NCBI GenBank assembly: GCA_946402415.1
Contig: CAMIWK010000003.1
Location: 1 to 53,198, forward strand
Reading direction: 5' to 3'
Source: an uncultured Fibrobacter sp.
Lineage (GTDB): Bacteria; Fibrobacterota; Fibrobacteria; Fibrobacterales; Fibrobacteraceae
Length of the DNA stretch: 53,198 bases
The notes below the pieces were generated by a model, which did not search any database, was not told the DNA's origin, and saw only the letters and a program-made list of their open reading frames with translations. The translations under genes were made by a program, and so were the position numbers. Positions 17,311 to 27,192 of this stretch are shown one piece after another. The stretch's first letter is position 1. The number at the start of each line of letters is the position of its first letter.

Positions 17311-20076
17311 ATGGTGCGGGGAATTTATCTGTTTTTATCGCTTTTGCTAACGCTACTTCTTGCGGCGTGTTCTTCAGGTGGTTCAACCGATCCGAAATGT
17401 TTGGACTGCGATGAATTGGGTAGCTCCAGTTCCTTTGCCAACTCTTCATCATCAGGGCGGGCGGGAGGAGTCCTGTTCACCGAAATTGATCCGGTCAATA
17501 CAGCCTATAAGGATCATGAAGGTGATGATGCAGGTTGGGTTGAGCTCCGCAATTTTTCGGATAAGACGATAAACTTGTCAGGTATGGCCCTGACAGACTC
17601 TAAGCAGAAACCTAGCAAATGGACTTTTGGGAAAGCTGTCCTGAAACCTGGGGAAATGTTGGCCGTATTTTTCTCGGGAAAGAATATTTCCGATTATGAG
17701 CAACCCCATGACTCCGTCGACTTGATAGGTCAGGGTTGCTGGACGTGGACCGATTCTCAGAACACTCCGGTTGCAGGGCAAAGTACCGTGACTCTCCCTC
17801 AGGGCAAATGGCCTTGCTACGATGAGGGCGGAATCCGCAAGTTTGGCGGAATTATGCAGTATGGAGAAAATGAGGAACTAGGTTGGCATTCCATTTCATT
17901 CTTTGTGGGAACGGGTGATAAGGGAAACTCCTCTGATCCCAGGGATTTAAGCAAGACAAACGAAATTTTGCTTACGGGTTACATTGAGAAAGGTCGCCAG
18001 CTTCAGCTGCGCTTGGCTCAGCCCGATGTAGATGATTGGAAGGGGTGGAGCAAGGTTCTTACAGGAACGGGAGATTCGTCTTCTACCTATCGTATTACTC
18101 TCCCTACCGGTACGACTATGCCGGATCTTGCCCACATCTATGGTACGCGATTCAGTCCCGAAGAGCAGGAATTCCGTTCCTTGACCTTCAAGGTAAGTTC
18201 GTATATTGCCAGGAACCGCGGACACGAGCCCCACACGAGTTTCAAGCTGAATAAATCCGGCGGGACCCTTTTCCTGATGGATTCCAAGGGCAATATGGTG
18301 GATTCCGTCGCCTACCCTGAGCTACCTCTTGGCAAAAGTTGGAGTTACGATGACCATAAGGGCTGGGGTTATGCGGATCCGTCTCCTTACAGCTATATGG
18401 AAAAGACGGTTCTGGCAAGCAGACAGCCTAGTATTGAAAAACAGGTGTCGTTCCCAGCTTCGGGTTTTTATAGCAAGGCGTTTACAATCAATCTCGAAAA
18501 ACAGGCCAATGCCCGTTGTGAAATAGGCGGTGCGGTTCCGACAGAGAGCAGTACACATTACGATAAGTTGCAAATTAACAAGACGACGGTGCTCCGCTGC
18601 GCCAACTTTGCCAAGGGTAGCGAACCCGGCGACATAGTGACCCGCACCTATGTATTCGAAACTCGCCCGCAGACGCCGGTGGTGTTCCTGACGGCGAACC
18701 CGAAGTCCCTTTTTGATCCGGATACGGGTATCTACATGGAAGGGCGCTATGCACAGTCTCCCAGCCCCCATTTTGGGGCCAACTATTGGGAGGACCGTGA
18801 AATTCCGGTATTTGTGGAACTATTGGAAAAGGATGGCAATGCGCCGGCCTTCGCAAAGAACGCTGGTTTCCAGATTTTTGGAAATTATAGCAGGGCTAAC
18901 GCTAAAAAGTCCGTAGCCATTGTGTTCAAGGAAAAATATGGTGACAAGCGCTTGGAATATCCGCTATTCCCCGATTTTCCCAACCTGAAGAAATTTAAGG
19001 TGTTCCTATTGCGCAACAACGGAGGCAATTTTGGGGCAGACTATATTCGCGATAGGCTCTGCAGTTCTGTGACGGAAGGGCTGGATGTAGATTACCAGCG
19101 AGGCCGTGGCGTTGTCGTTTATTATAATGGTGAGTATTTTGGCATCCATAGCATTCGTGAACGTAGTACGGAGTATTACTTCGAAACCCATTACGGACTG
19201 AATCCTGATGAGATTGATTTGCTGAAAGCAGACAATTCCGCCTCGGCGGGGTCGCCTACGGAATACGTAGCGATGATGGATTGGTTAGCGACAAATCATC
19301 TAGACAACGACAAGAATTATGCCGAAGTGGCGTCCCAGATGGATGTGGACAATTTTATGAATTACGTACATACGGAATTGTTCATGAACAATAGGGACTG
19401 GCCTTCGAACAACCTGAAGAAATGGCGTGGGACAAATCCAAAGACCAAATGGAAATGGTTTATCTACGATATGGACTTTGGGTTCGGTAACGAGTACAGC
19501 GAATTCAAGAATAACATATTTGATTTTGCAACAGCTGAAGATGGCCCCGATTGGCCCAATGGTCCGGCATCTACGTTGCTGCTTCGCCGCCTCTTGGAGA
19601 ATGAGAACTTCAAAAACGCCTTCATAAACCGTATGTCCGTATTGCTTTCGACTTATTTTGAAAAGTCCAGGTTGCTGGCCCGGATTGCGGCTATGATGGC
19701 GGAAATCAATTCGGAGGTTTCCAGGGACCAGGAACGATGGAATTTGAATGCCTCTTATATGAGTGGGCAGTTGAACAAGATGAAGACCTTTGCTGGAGAA
19801 AGGCAAGCGGTTATTTTGTCTGAAATGATAGAACATTTCGGTCTGGGAGATGTAGCCGAAGTGACCTTGTCTTCCTCTGGTTCGGGAACCATTTTGGTCC
19901 ATAATTTGCCTTTGAATAACAGTCAGGTTAAGGTGGCCTTCTTTAAGGGCACGCCAGTGACTTTGACGGCGAAATCCAATGGCGGAACCTTTACGGGTTG
20001 GAGCGACGGGGTCAAGGCTGAAACCCGGGTTGTTGCCCCTGATACTGTGACAACACTGACGGCGAATTTTAAGTAA
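17311..20076 (+). CDS. CotH kinase-family lipoprotein with lamin-tail-like domain
   Basis: Lipobox LLAAC; LTD-like VLFTEIDPVNTAYKDHEGDDAGWVELRNFSDKTINLSG; CotH domain ending in KWKWFIYDMDFGFGNEYS; C-terminal GGTFTGWSDG repeat-type domain. Confidence 0.85.
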   Translation: MVRGIYLFLSLLLTLLLAACSSGGSTDPKCLDCDELGSSSSFANSSSSGRAGGVLFTEIDPVNTAYKDHEGDDAGWVELRNFSDKTINLSGMALTDSKQKPSKWTFGKAVLKPGEMLAVFFSGKNISDYEQPHDSVDLIGQGCWTWTDSQNTPVAGQSTVTLPQGKWPCYDEGGIRKFGGIMQYGENEELGWHSISFFVGTGDKGNSSDPRDLSKTNEILLTGYIEKGRQLQLRLAQPDVDDWKGWSKVLTGTGDSSSTYRITLPTGTTMPDLAHIYGTRFSPEEQEFRSLTFKVSSYIARNRGHEPHTSFKLNKSGGTLFLMDSKGNMVDSVAYPELPLGKSWSYDDHKGWGYADPSPYSYMEKTVLASRQPSIEKQVSFPASGFYSKAFTINLEKQANARCEIGGAVPTESSTHYDKLQINKTTVLRCANFAKGSEPGDIVTRTYVFETRPQTPVVFLTANPKSLFDPDTGIYMEGRYAQSPSPHFGANYWEDREIPVFVELLEKDGNAPAFAKNAGFQIFGNYSRANAKKSVAIVFKEKYGDKRLEYPLFPDFPNLKKFKVFLLRNNGGNFGADYIRDRLCSSVTEGLDVDYQRGRGVVVYYNGEYFGIHSIRERSTEYYFETHYGLNPDEIDLLKADNSASAGSPTEYVAMMDWLATNHLDNDKNYAEVASQMDVDNFMNYVHTELFMNNRDWPSNNLKKWRGTNPKTKWKWFIYDMDFGFGNEYSEFKNNIFDFATAEDGPDWPNGPASTLLLRRLLENENFKNAFINRMSVLLSTYFEKSRLLARIAAMMAEINSEVSRDQERWNLNASYMSGQLNKMKTFAGERQAVILSEMIEHFGLGDVAEVTLSSSGSGTILVHNLPLNNSQVKVAFFKGTPVTLTAKSNGGTFTGWSDGVKAETRVVAPDTVTTLTANFK

Positions 20077-20104
20077 AAATGAGCCAGCCATAATGGGCTT
20101 GACT

Positions 20105-20127
20105 GGGCCTCTTCAGGCCCTTTTTTC
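20105..20127 (+). terminator. Rho-independent terminator
   Basis: GGGCCTcttcAGGCCC followed by TTTTTT. Confidence 0.8.
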
Positions 20128-20142
20128 TACATTGTAAGTACT

Positions 20143-21513
20143 ATGAGTTTCAGTACCAAGATTCTTTGTATTGGTGCGGGTTACGTCGGTGGCCCCACTA
20201 TGACCGTAATTGCCGACAAGTGCCCCGATGTGAAGGTGACTGTGGTGGATATAAACCAGGCCCGTATCGACGCCTGGAATAGCGACAACCTTCCGATTTT
20301 TGAACCCGGATTAGATGACGTGGTAAAGCGTGCCCGTGGTCGTAATCTCTTCTTTAGTACGGATATTCCTGCGGCAATCAAGGAAGCCGACATCATCTTT
20401 GTTTCGGTGAATACGCCTACGAAGACATTCGGTCATGGTGCCGGAAAGGCCTCTGACCTGCAGTACTGGGAAAAGACCGCCCGCAACATTCTGGAAGTGG
20501 CAAACGAAGGAAAGATTATCGTGGAGAAGTCCACGCTCCCTGTACGTACCGCTGCTGCCATGGAACGGATCTTGAATTCTAATGACAAGGGGTTGCACTT
20601 CGAGGTGCTTTCTAACCCCGAGTTCCTTGCCGAGGGTACGGCTATCAAGGATCTTTTCGAACCGGACCGCGTACTAATTGGGTCTCACCAGACGGAGTCG
20701 GGCCTTGCCGCCTGCCAGAAACTGGTGGACGTGTATGCCCACTGGGTTCCTCGTGACCGCATCTTGACCACGAACCTATGGAGTTCTGAACTTACCAAGC
20801 TTACTGCCAACGCCTTCCTGGCCCAGCGCATCAGTTCCATCAACTCTATCAGCGCCCTCTGCGAAAAGACCGGTGCAGATGTGGATGAGGTTGCCTACGT
20901 GATGGGCAAGGATACCCGAATAGGATCAAAGTTCCTCAAGGCTTCTATCGGCTTCGGTGGTTCCTGCTTCAAGAAGGATATCCTGAACCTGGTGTACCTG
21001 TGTGGTTATTACGGACTGCCCGAGGTGGCTGCCTATTGGGAATCCGTTGTGAAGATTAACGAATGGCAGACCCATCGCGTTGTGGATCGTATGCTGGAAA
21101 CTATGTTCAACACCATTGCCAGCAAGAAGATTGCGGTGTTCGGATTCGCCTTCAAGGCCAATACGGGTGACACTCGCGAAAGTCCGGCGAACCTGGTGGT
21201 TCGGGACCTGCTTAATGAGCATGCCCAGCCAGTAGTTACCGACCCGAAGGCCATTCCCGATGCCAAGCGCGACCTGAAGGACGTGTTGGACCAGGTACAG
21301 TTCGAAGAGGACCCGTACAAGGCCGCCGAAGGGGCACACGCCGTGGTGGTTTGCACCGAATGGAAGTGCTTTGCCGAGCTGGACTGGAACCGCATCTACA
21401 AGGGCATGGCCAAGCCGGCCTTCGTATTTGACGGGCGTAACATCTTGGATGCCGCCGCTCTACGTAAGATAGGATTCGAGGTGTCTAGCATCGGTAAGGG
21501 AAAGTCGGAGTAG
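20143..21513 (+). CDS. UDP-glucose/UDP-sugar 6-dehydrogenase
   Basis: [69 protein letters not shown]. Confidence 0.93.
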   Translation: MSFSTKILCIGAGYVGGPTMTVIADKCPDVKVTVVDINQARIDAWNSDNLPIFEPGLDDVVKRARGRNLFFSTDIPAAIKEADIIFVSVNTPTKTFGHGAGKASDLQYWEKTARNILEVANEGKIIVEKSTLPVRTAAAMERILNSNDKGLHFEVLSNPEFLAEGTAIKDLFEPDRVLIGSHQTESGLAACQKLVDVYAHWVPRDRILTTNLWSSELTKLTANAFLAQRISSINSISALCEKTGADVDEVAYVMGKDTRIGSKFLKASIGFGGSCFKKDILNLVYLCGYYGLPEVAAYWESVVKINEWQTHRVVDRMLETMFNTIASKKIAVFGFAFKANTGDTRESPANLVVRDLLNEHAQPVVTDPKAIPDAKRDLKDVLDQVQFEEDPYKAAEGAHAVVVCTEWKCFAELDWNRIYKGMAKPAFVFDGRNILDAAALRKIGFEVSSIGKGKSE

Positions 21514-21519
21514 GACATA

Positions 21520-22644
21520 ATGTTTGACTACCTTGTTGTGGGCGCTGGCCTTTACGGAGCGGTCTTTGCGTATGAGGCGCATAAGCGGGGAAAAAGAGTC
21601 CTCGTAATAGATCGACGAGCCCATATTGCTGGTAATGTCTACACCGAAAATGTGGATGGTGTGAATGTCCACAAATACGGTGCACACATTTTCCATACCA
21701 GCAACAAGGAAGTTTGGGACTATATCCAGCAGTTTGCGGAGTTTAACCGCTATACCAATAGCCCAGTTGCCCGTTATAAAGATGAACTGTATAATCTGCC
21801 CTTCAACATGAATACCTTTAGCCAGATGTGGGGCGTTAGGACTCCGGCCGAGGCCCAGGCAAAGCTGGATGAGCAGAAGGCAGAGGCGATTGCAACCTTG
21901 AACGGACGTGAGCCAGCTAATTTGGAAGAGCAGGCCTTGTCGCTGGTCGGTCGCGATGTTTATGAGAAACTCATCAAGGGTTACACAGAAAAACAGTGGG
22001 GCCGTAAATGCTCTGAACTCCCGGCATTCATTATCAAGCGGTTGCCAGTGCGTTTGGTCTACGACAATAATTACTTCAACGACAAGTATCAGGGGATTCC
22101 CGTTGGTGGCTATACCCAGATTGTGGAAAAGATGCTGGACGGGGTTGAAGTGCGTTTAGGCGTAGATTTCTTCAAGGAGAGAGAAACCCTTGTTGCCAAC
22201 GCGAAGAAAATCATTTTCACGGGTATGATTGACGAATATTACGATTATAAGTTCGGCGAACTGGAATACCGTAGTCTCCGCTTTGAAACGGAGGACTTGT
22301 CTCAGGAAAATTATCAGGGTAACGCCGTGGTCAATTACACGGAAGCTGAAGTCCCCTATACTCGCATTATAGAACACAAACATTTTGAATTTGGTTGTCA
22401 GGGAGGTTCACCTACGGGCCATACGGTAGTGACTCGTGAATATCCAGCTACCTGGAAACATGGCGATGAACCTTATTACCCTATGAATGACGAAAAGAAC
22501 AATGCCTTATATGCTAAGTACAAGACTTTGGCTGACACGGAGCCCAATGTGATTTTTGGTGGCCGCTTGGGAATGTATAAGTATTTCGATATGCATCATG
22601 TAATTGCTGAGGCTCTTGCATGCGTAAGAAAGGAGTTTGGGTAA
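21520..22644 (+). CDS. glf: UDP-galactopyranose mutase
   Basis: DYLVVGAGLYGAVFAYEAHKRGKRVLVIDRRAHIAGNVYTE..., KYGAHIFHT, ending GGRLGMYKYFDMHHVIAEAL. Confidence 0.95.
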   Translation: MFDYLVVGAGLYGAVFAYEAHKRGKRVLVIDRRAHIAGNVYTENVDGVNVHKYGAHIFHTSNKEVWDYIQQFAEFNRYTNSPVARYKDELYNLPFNMNTFSQMWGVRTPAEAQAKLDEQKAEAIATLNGREPANLEEQALSLVGRDVYEKLIKGYTEKQWGRKCSELPAFIIKRLPVRLVYDNNYFNDKYQGIPVGGYTQIVEKMLDGVEVRLGVDFFKERETLVANAKKIIFTGMIDEYYDYKFGELEYRSLRFETEDLSQENYQGNAVVNYTEAEVPYTRIIEHKHFEFGCQGGSPTGHTVVTREYPATWKHGDEPYYPMNDEKNNALYAKYKTLADTEPNVIFGGRLGMYKYFDMHHVIAEALACVRKEFG

Positions 22645-22647
22645 TAG

Positions 22648-23610
22648 ATGTTTGATTCATTTGTGATATTCGGTGGCAGTGGGTTTGTCGGGACTCATAT
22701 GCAGCACTTGCTTCGGGAACGGTATCCTGAGGCCAAGGTTTATGTGGCTGATTTATTGGCCGAGGATACCGAATATTCTCAAAAGGTGGATGTCCGTAAC
22801 CCTATTGAAATGGCTGGTGTGTTTGGCAAGAATACCCTTATTTTCAATTTCGCGGCCATTCACCGCACCCCAGGGCATCCCGATTATGCCTATTTTGAAA
22901 CAAATATCCGTGGGGCGGAAAACGTTTGTAATTTTGCAAGAAAGCATGGTATTGAGAGTATCGTTTTCACAAGTAGCATTGCTCCCTATGGTGCTGCCGA
23001 AGAATTGAAGACGGAGGAAACTCTCCCGACCCCCAATACTCCCTATGGAATTTCCAAGTTAGTTGCCGAAAGAATCCATCGCGAATGGGCTGCTGAAAAT
23101 GTGGGCCGCAGACTTTCAATTGTTCGTCCGGGGATCGTATTTGGCAGGGGTGAAAATGGCAATATGACTCGCTTGTATAAGGGGTTGAAAGGCCATAAGT
23201 TTGCCTATGCTGGTCGCAAGGATACAATTAAGGCATGCATCTATGTGAAGGACTTGGTGCGCGTCATGCTTGCTATGGCCGAAAATGAAAACGCAAATCG
23301 GGTACAGCTTTACAACTGCTGCTATTCCCCCTCGTTTACCATAGAGCAGATTGCCAATACCATGCTTAAAGCGACAGGTATGAACCGCCACATCCCGTAC
23401 ATTCCTCAAAAGCCAATGATGGTTGCGGCGACGGTGTGCGGTATGTTTGGTGGACTTGGTTTAGGTATATGTCCCGCTCGCGTGAAAAAACTCATGGTGT
23501 CCACCAACATTGATGGCGCAAAATTGGCGCAAGATTATCCGCTAGGGTATTCTTTGGAAGAGGCTTTTAGGGACTGGTTTAAGGATTGTGGAGAGAAAGA
23601 GCTGGTATGA
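22648..23610 (+). CDS. NAD-dependent epimerase/dehydratase (extended SDR)
   Basis: IFGGSGFVGTHMQHLL, YGISKLVAERIHREW, FGRGENGNM. Confidence 0.87.
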   Translation: MFDSFVIFGGSGFVGTHMQHLLRERYPEAKVYVADLLAEDTEYSQKVDVRNPIEMAGVFGKNTLIFNFAAIHRTPGHPDYAYFETNIRGAENVCNFARKHGIESIVFTSSIAPYGAAEELKTEETLPTPNTPYGISKLVAERIHREWAAENVGRRLSIVRPGIVFGRGENGNMTRLYKGLKGHKFAYAGRKDTIKACIYVKDLVRVMLAMAENENANRVQLYNCCYSPSFTIEQIANTMLKATGMNRHIPYIPQKPMMVAATVCGMFGGLGLGICPARVKKLMVSTNIDGAKLAQDYPLGYSLEEAFRDWFKDCGEKELV

Positions 23611-24377
23611 GCTTGAATGCTAAGATAATTGTTGCGACGCACAAGGCGTATCAGATGCCGACGGATCCGATGTATGTTCCGGTTCAGGTTGGTGCCGAGG
23701 GTAAGGCTTCCCTGGGTTACGTCGTGGACAACACGGGCGACAATATCAGTGCAAAGAACAAGAACTATTGCGAGCTAACAGGATTATATTGGGCCTGGAA
23801 AAATCTGGATGCCGATTACATGGGGTTGGCACATTATCGCAGGCATTTTTCTGTAAAGTCTAAGGGTGATAAGTGGGCTTCGATTTTGACGACTGAGGAA
23901 TTGGCGACTTTAGTTCAAGACTATGACGTGATTTTGCCGAAGCCCAGAAATTATTTTATTGAGTCCAATTATTCTCAATATGTCCACGCCCATCATGCCA
24001 TAGATTTGGACACTACACGCGAAATCATTTCGGAAAAATATCCTGGATATCTGAGGGCTTACGACGCCTACATGAAACGGACCATCGGGCACCGTTTCAA
24101 CATGTTTATCATGAAAAAGGAAAAGTTCAACGATTATTGCAGTTGGCTTTTTGATATCCTGTTTGAATTGGAAAAGCGTTTGGATATTTCCCAGTACAAT
24201 CAGAACGATTCCCGCGTATTTGGTTTCGTAAGTGAACGACTCATAGACGTGTGGCTGGAAACCAATTCTATCAAATACAAGGAAATTCCCTGTATGTTTA
24301 TGGAAAAGCAGAATTGGATTGTGAAAGGCTTTAATTTCTTGAAACGGAAATTTGGGGTTTCTTTATGCAAGCGATAA
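23607..24377 (+). CDS. DUF4422-type capsular polysaccharide glycosyltransferase
   Basis: KIIVATHKAYQMPTDPMYVPVQVGA...NKNYCELTGLYWAWKNLDADYMGLAHYRRHF. ATG at 23607 overlaps previous stop (ATGA). Confidence 0.85.
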   Translation: MSLNAKIIVATHKAYQMPTDPMYVPVQVGAEGKASLGYVVDNTGDNISAKNKNYCELTGLYWAWKNLDADYMGLAHYRRHFSVKSKGDKWASILTTEELATLVQDYDVILPKPRNYFIESNYSQYVHAHHAIDLDTTREIISEKYPGYLRAYDAYMKRTIGHRFNMFIMKKEKFNDYCSWLFDILFELEKRLDISQYNQNDSRVFGFVSERLIDVWLETNSIKYKEIPCMFMEKQNWIVKGFNFLKRKFGVSLCKR

Positions 24378-26179
24378 TTTTGGCGGCCGGAATGGGCAAG
24401 CGTCTTGGTGAATACACCAGGAATAATACGAAGTGCATGGTCCCAGTAAACGGGGCGCCCTTGATTGATCGTACGCTTAATCAGCTGAGCAAACTGGACT
24501 TGAACCGTGTTGTAATCGTTGTTGGCTATGAAGGCCAAAAACTGATGGACTATCTTGGCACGGAACGTAACGGATTGCGGATAGAGTATGTAAACAATCC
24601 GATTTATGACAAGACGAACAATATTTATTCGCTTGCACTTGCGAAAAAGCAACTTCAGGAAGATGATACGCTCCTTATCGAAAGCGACCTGATCTTTGAC
24701 AACGGGATGTTCGACCTTCTCTTGGATAATCCGTTCCCCAATTTGGCCCTGGTCGCAAAATATGAGACCTGGATGGACGGCACCATGGTCAAGATTGACA
24801 GGGACAACAATATCGTCAATTTCGTGACGAAGGCCGCATTTGACTATGATGAAGTCAACAGCTATTACAAGACGGTCAACATCTACAAGTTCAGCAAGGA
24901 ATTCTCCTGCTCTAAGTATGTTCCCTTCCTGGATGCTTATAGCAAGGCCGTAGGCAACAACGAGTACTACGAGAACGTCTTGCGAATCATTTCGTTCCTG
25001 AGCAAGAGCGACCTGAAAGCCCTGCCGATAACCAACGAAAAGTGGTACGAAATTGACGACAAGCAGGACCTTGACATTGCCGAGGCGCTGTTTGCGGAAG
25101 AGAAGGATATTCTCCGCAAGTATTACGGCCGTTATGGCGGATTCTGGCGTTTCCCGAAGATGCTGGATTATTGTTATCTGGTGAACCCGTATTTCCGTTA
25201 TTCCCGCATCATTGACGAGATGAACGCCAACTTCAAGACTCTCGTTGGCGAATATCCCTCTGGCATGAAGGTCAATACCCTTCTCGCCTCTAAATGCTGG
25301 GGAGTGAAGGAAGAGTATGTGATACCCGGCAATGGCGCTGCCGAACTGATTAAGGCTCTGATGGAGGAACTTCCTGGCACGCTGGGTGTGACCCGCCCCA
25401 CCTTCGAGGAGTATCCAAACCGCCGCAATCCGGAAACCCTTGTTACGTTCGTTCCAGGCAATGCCGACTACCGCTATTCGGCGCAGGACCTGATGGATTT
25501 CTTTGGCAAGAACCGCGCCGACAACCTGCTACTGATCAATCCTGACAACCCGTCGGGAAACTTTATCCCCAAAAAGGATATCTTGGCGTTGGCCGATTGG
25601 TGCGAGAAAAAGGGAATTCGCCTGATTGTAGATGAAAGCTTCGTAGACTTCAGCCATGGCTACGAAGAAAATACCCTTCTGGATGACAGGATTTTGGAGG
25701 CTTACCCTCACCTGGTGGTGATGAAGAGCATTTCCAAGAGCTACGGCGTTCCTGGAATCCGCCTGGGTATCCTCTGTTCGGCAGATAAGGGCCTTATTGC
25801 CAAAATGAAGAAGACCGTGAGTATCTGGAATCTCAACAGTTTCGCCGAATTCTTCATGCAGATCTATACGAAGTATGAAAAGGACTACAAGGCGGCCTGT
25901 GAGCAGTTCATCAAGGAAAGGGATGCCTTTGGAGATGAACTGCGCAAGATCAAGTTCTTGAGGGTGATGCCGTCGGAAGCCAATTACTACCTGTGCGAAA
26001 TCCTTCCGCCAAAGAAAGCGAATGAGCTTGTGCTCACGATGCTCAAGAAGTACAACATACTGACGCGCGATTGTAGTGACAAGAAGGGATTTGACGGCAA
26101 ACAGTACATGCGAATCGCCGTCCGTAGCCACGAAGATAATGCAAGACTTCTCGATGCCTTTAAGGAAATAGACAGGTGA
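24365..26179 (+). CDS. Bifunctional LicC-like NTP-transferase / CobD- or HisC-like PLP-dependent enzyme
   Basis: N-terminus MQAIILAAGMGKRLGEYTRNNTKCMVPVNG (nucleotidyltransferase); C-terminus NPDNPSGNFIPKKD, IVDESFVDF, MKSISKSYGVPGIRLG (fold-type I PLP site with Lys). Confidence 0.85.
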   Translation: MQAIILAAGMGKRLGEYTRNNTKCMVPVNGAPLIDRTLNQLSKLDLNRVVIVVGYEGQKLMDYLGTERNGLRIEYVNNPIYDKTNNIYSLALAKKQLQEDDTLLIESDLIFDNGMFDLLLDNPFPNLALVAKYETWMDGTMVKIDRDNNIVNFVTKAAFDYDEVNSYYKTVNIYKFSKEFSCSKYVPFLDAYSKAVGNNEYYENVLRIISFLSKSDLKALPITNEKWYEIDDKQDLDIAEALFAEEKDILRKYYGRYGGFWRFPKMLDYCYLVNPYFRYSRIIDEMNANFKTLVGEYPSGMKVNTLLASKCWGVKEEYVIPGNGAAELIKALMEELPGTLGVTRPTFEEYPNRRNPETLVTFVPGNADYRYSAQDLMDFFGKNRADNLLLINPDNPSGNFIPKKDILALADWCEKKGIRLIVDESFVDFSHGYEENTLLDDRILEAYPHLVVMKSISKSYGVPGIRLGILCSADKGLIAKMKKTVSIWNLNSFAEFFMQIYTKYEKDYKAACEQFIKERDAFGDELRKIKFLRVMPSEANYYLCEILPPKKANELVLTMLKKYNILTRDCSDKKGFDGKQYMRIAVRSHEDNARLLDAFKEIDR

Positions 26180-27192
26180 AAAAGATAACGATTTGTGGCG
26201 GGGGCTCCTTAGGTCATGTATGCGCAGGTTTTCTTTCTTCTCAAGAAAATCTTTCTGTAGACTTATTGACGAACCATCCTGCAAAATGGAATCGCGAGAT
26301 TTCAGTAAAGGATGCCAATGGGGAAGTCTTTGAAGGCCACCTGGGCAAAATTTCCTCTGATCCGCAAGAGGTCATTTCTGATGCGGATGTGGTTATACTC
26401 TGCTTGCCGGGATTCCTGATAAAGCAGACTTTAGAACAGATTAAACCGTATCTTTCTGAAAAGACTGTTGTCGGCTCCATTGTGAGTAGTACGGGGTTCT
26501 TCTTTTTTGCTCATAAGGTGCTTGGCGAGAAGGCCAAATTGTTCGGTTTCCAGCGAGTTCCCTTTATAGCCCGCGTTGTTGAATATGGCAAGAGCGCAAA
26601 TTTGCTTGGCTACAAGGCGTCCTTAAGCATTGCAGTTGAAAACGTTAAGGATTGTGATGGCTTCAGGAGTTTTGTTGAAAAATCCTTCAATACGCCAGTG
26701 AATTTGCTCCAGAGTTTCTATGAAGCCTGCCTCACGAATAGTAACCCGATCTTGCACACAGGTCGCTTATACAGCATGTGGCACGACTGGGATGGATCGG
26801 CCTATGCCCAATGCATTCTATTTTACAAAGAATGGACGGAAGATGCGGCACAGTGGTTAATAGATATGGATGCCGAATTCATGCGCTTGCTGGAAAAGCT
26901 TCCCATGAACCAGAAGGCTGTCCCTCCACTTTTGGAATACTACGAATCAACGGATGCAAAATCTCTTGCAGCGAAGTTAAGTTCTATCAAGGCTTTTGAG
27001 ACCATTAAAGCGCCTATGATAGAAGTAGAAAATGGCTGGGTTCCTGATTTTGAAAGTCGCTATTTCACAGAAGATTTCCCGTTTGGTCTTCGCTTTATTG
27101 TGGATTTGGCAAGAAAACATGGTGTAGATACTCCAAAAATAGACATAGTATATAACTGGGGTATGTCTAAGTGCCCGAAACTCGATATATGA
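26176..27192 (+). CDS. NAD/NADP octopine/nopaline (opine) dehydrogenase-like protein
   Basis: Rossmann N-terminus ITICGGGSLGHVCAGFL; C-terminal domain with NSNPILHTGRLYSMW, as in the opine dehydrogenase helical domain. GTGA overlap with upstream stop. Confidence 0.7.
   Translation: MKKITICGGGSLGHVCAGFLSSQENLSVDLLTNHPAKWNREISVKDANGEVFEGHLGKISSDPQEVISDADVVILCLPGFLIKQTLEQIKPYLSEKTVVGSIVSSTGFFFFAHKVLGEKAKLFGFQRVPFIARVVEYGKSANLLGYKASLSIAVENVKDCDGFRSFVEKSFNTPVNLLQSFYEACLTNSNPILHTGRLYSMWHDWDGSAYAQCILFYKEWTEDAAQWLIDMDAEFMRLLEKLPMNQKAVPPLLEYYESTDAKSLAAKLSSIKAFETIKAPMIEVENGWVPDFESRYFTEDFPFGLRFIVDLARKHGVDTPKIDIVYNWGMSKCPKLDI

Noticed and set aside
19300-20091. 263-aa minus-strand ORF antisense to the CotH protein
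   Set aside because: Shadow ORF; the plus strand has well-formed CotH motifs.
25529-26284. 251-aa minus-strand ORF antisense to the PLP domain
   Set aside because: Spans a conserved gene junction; no domain.
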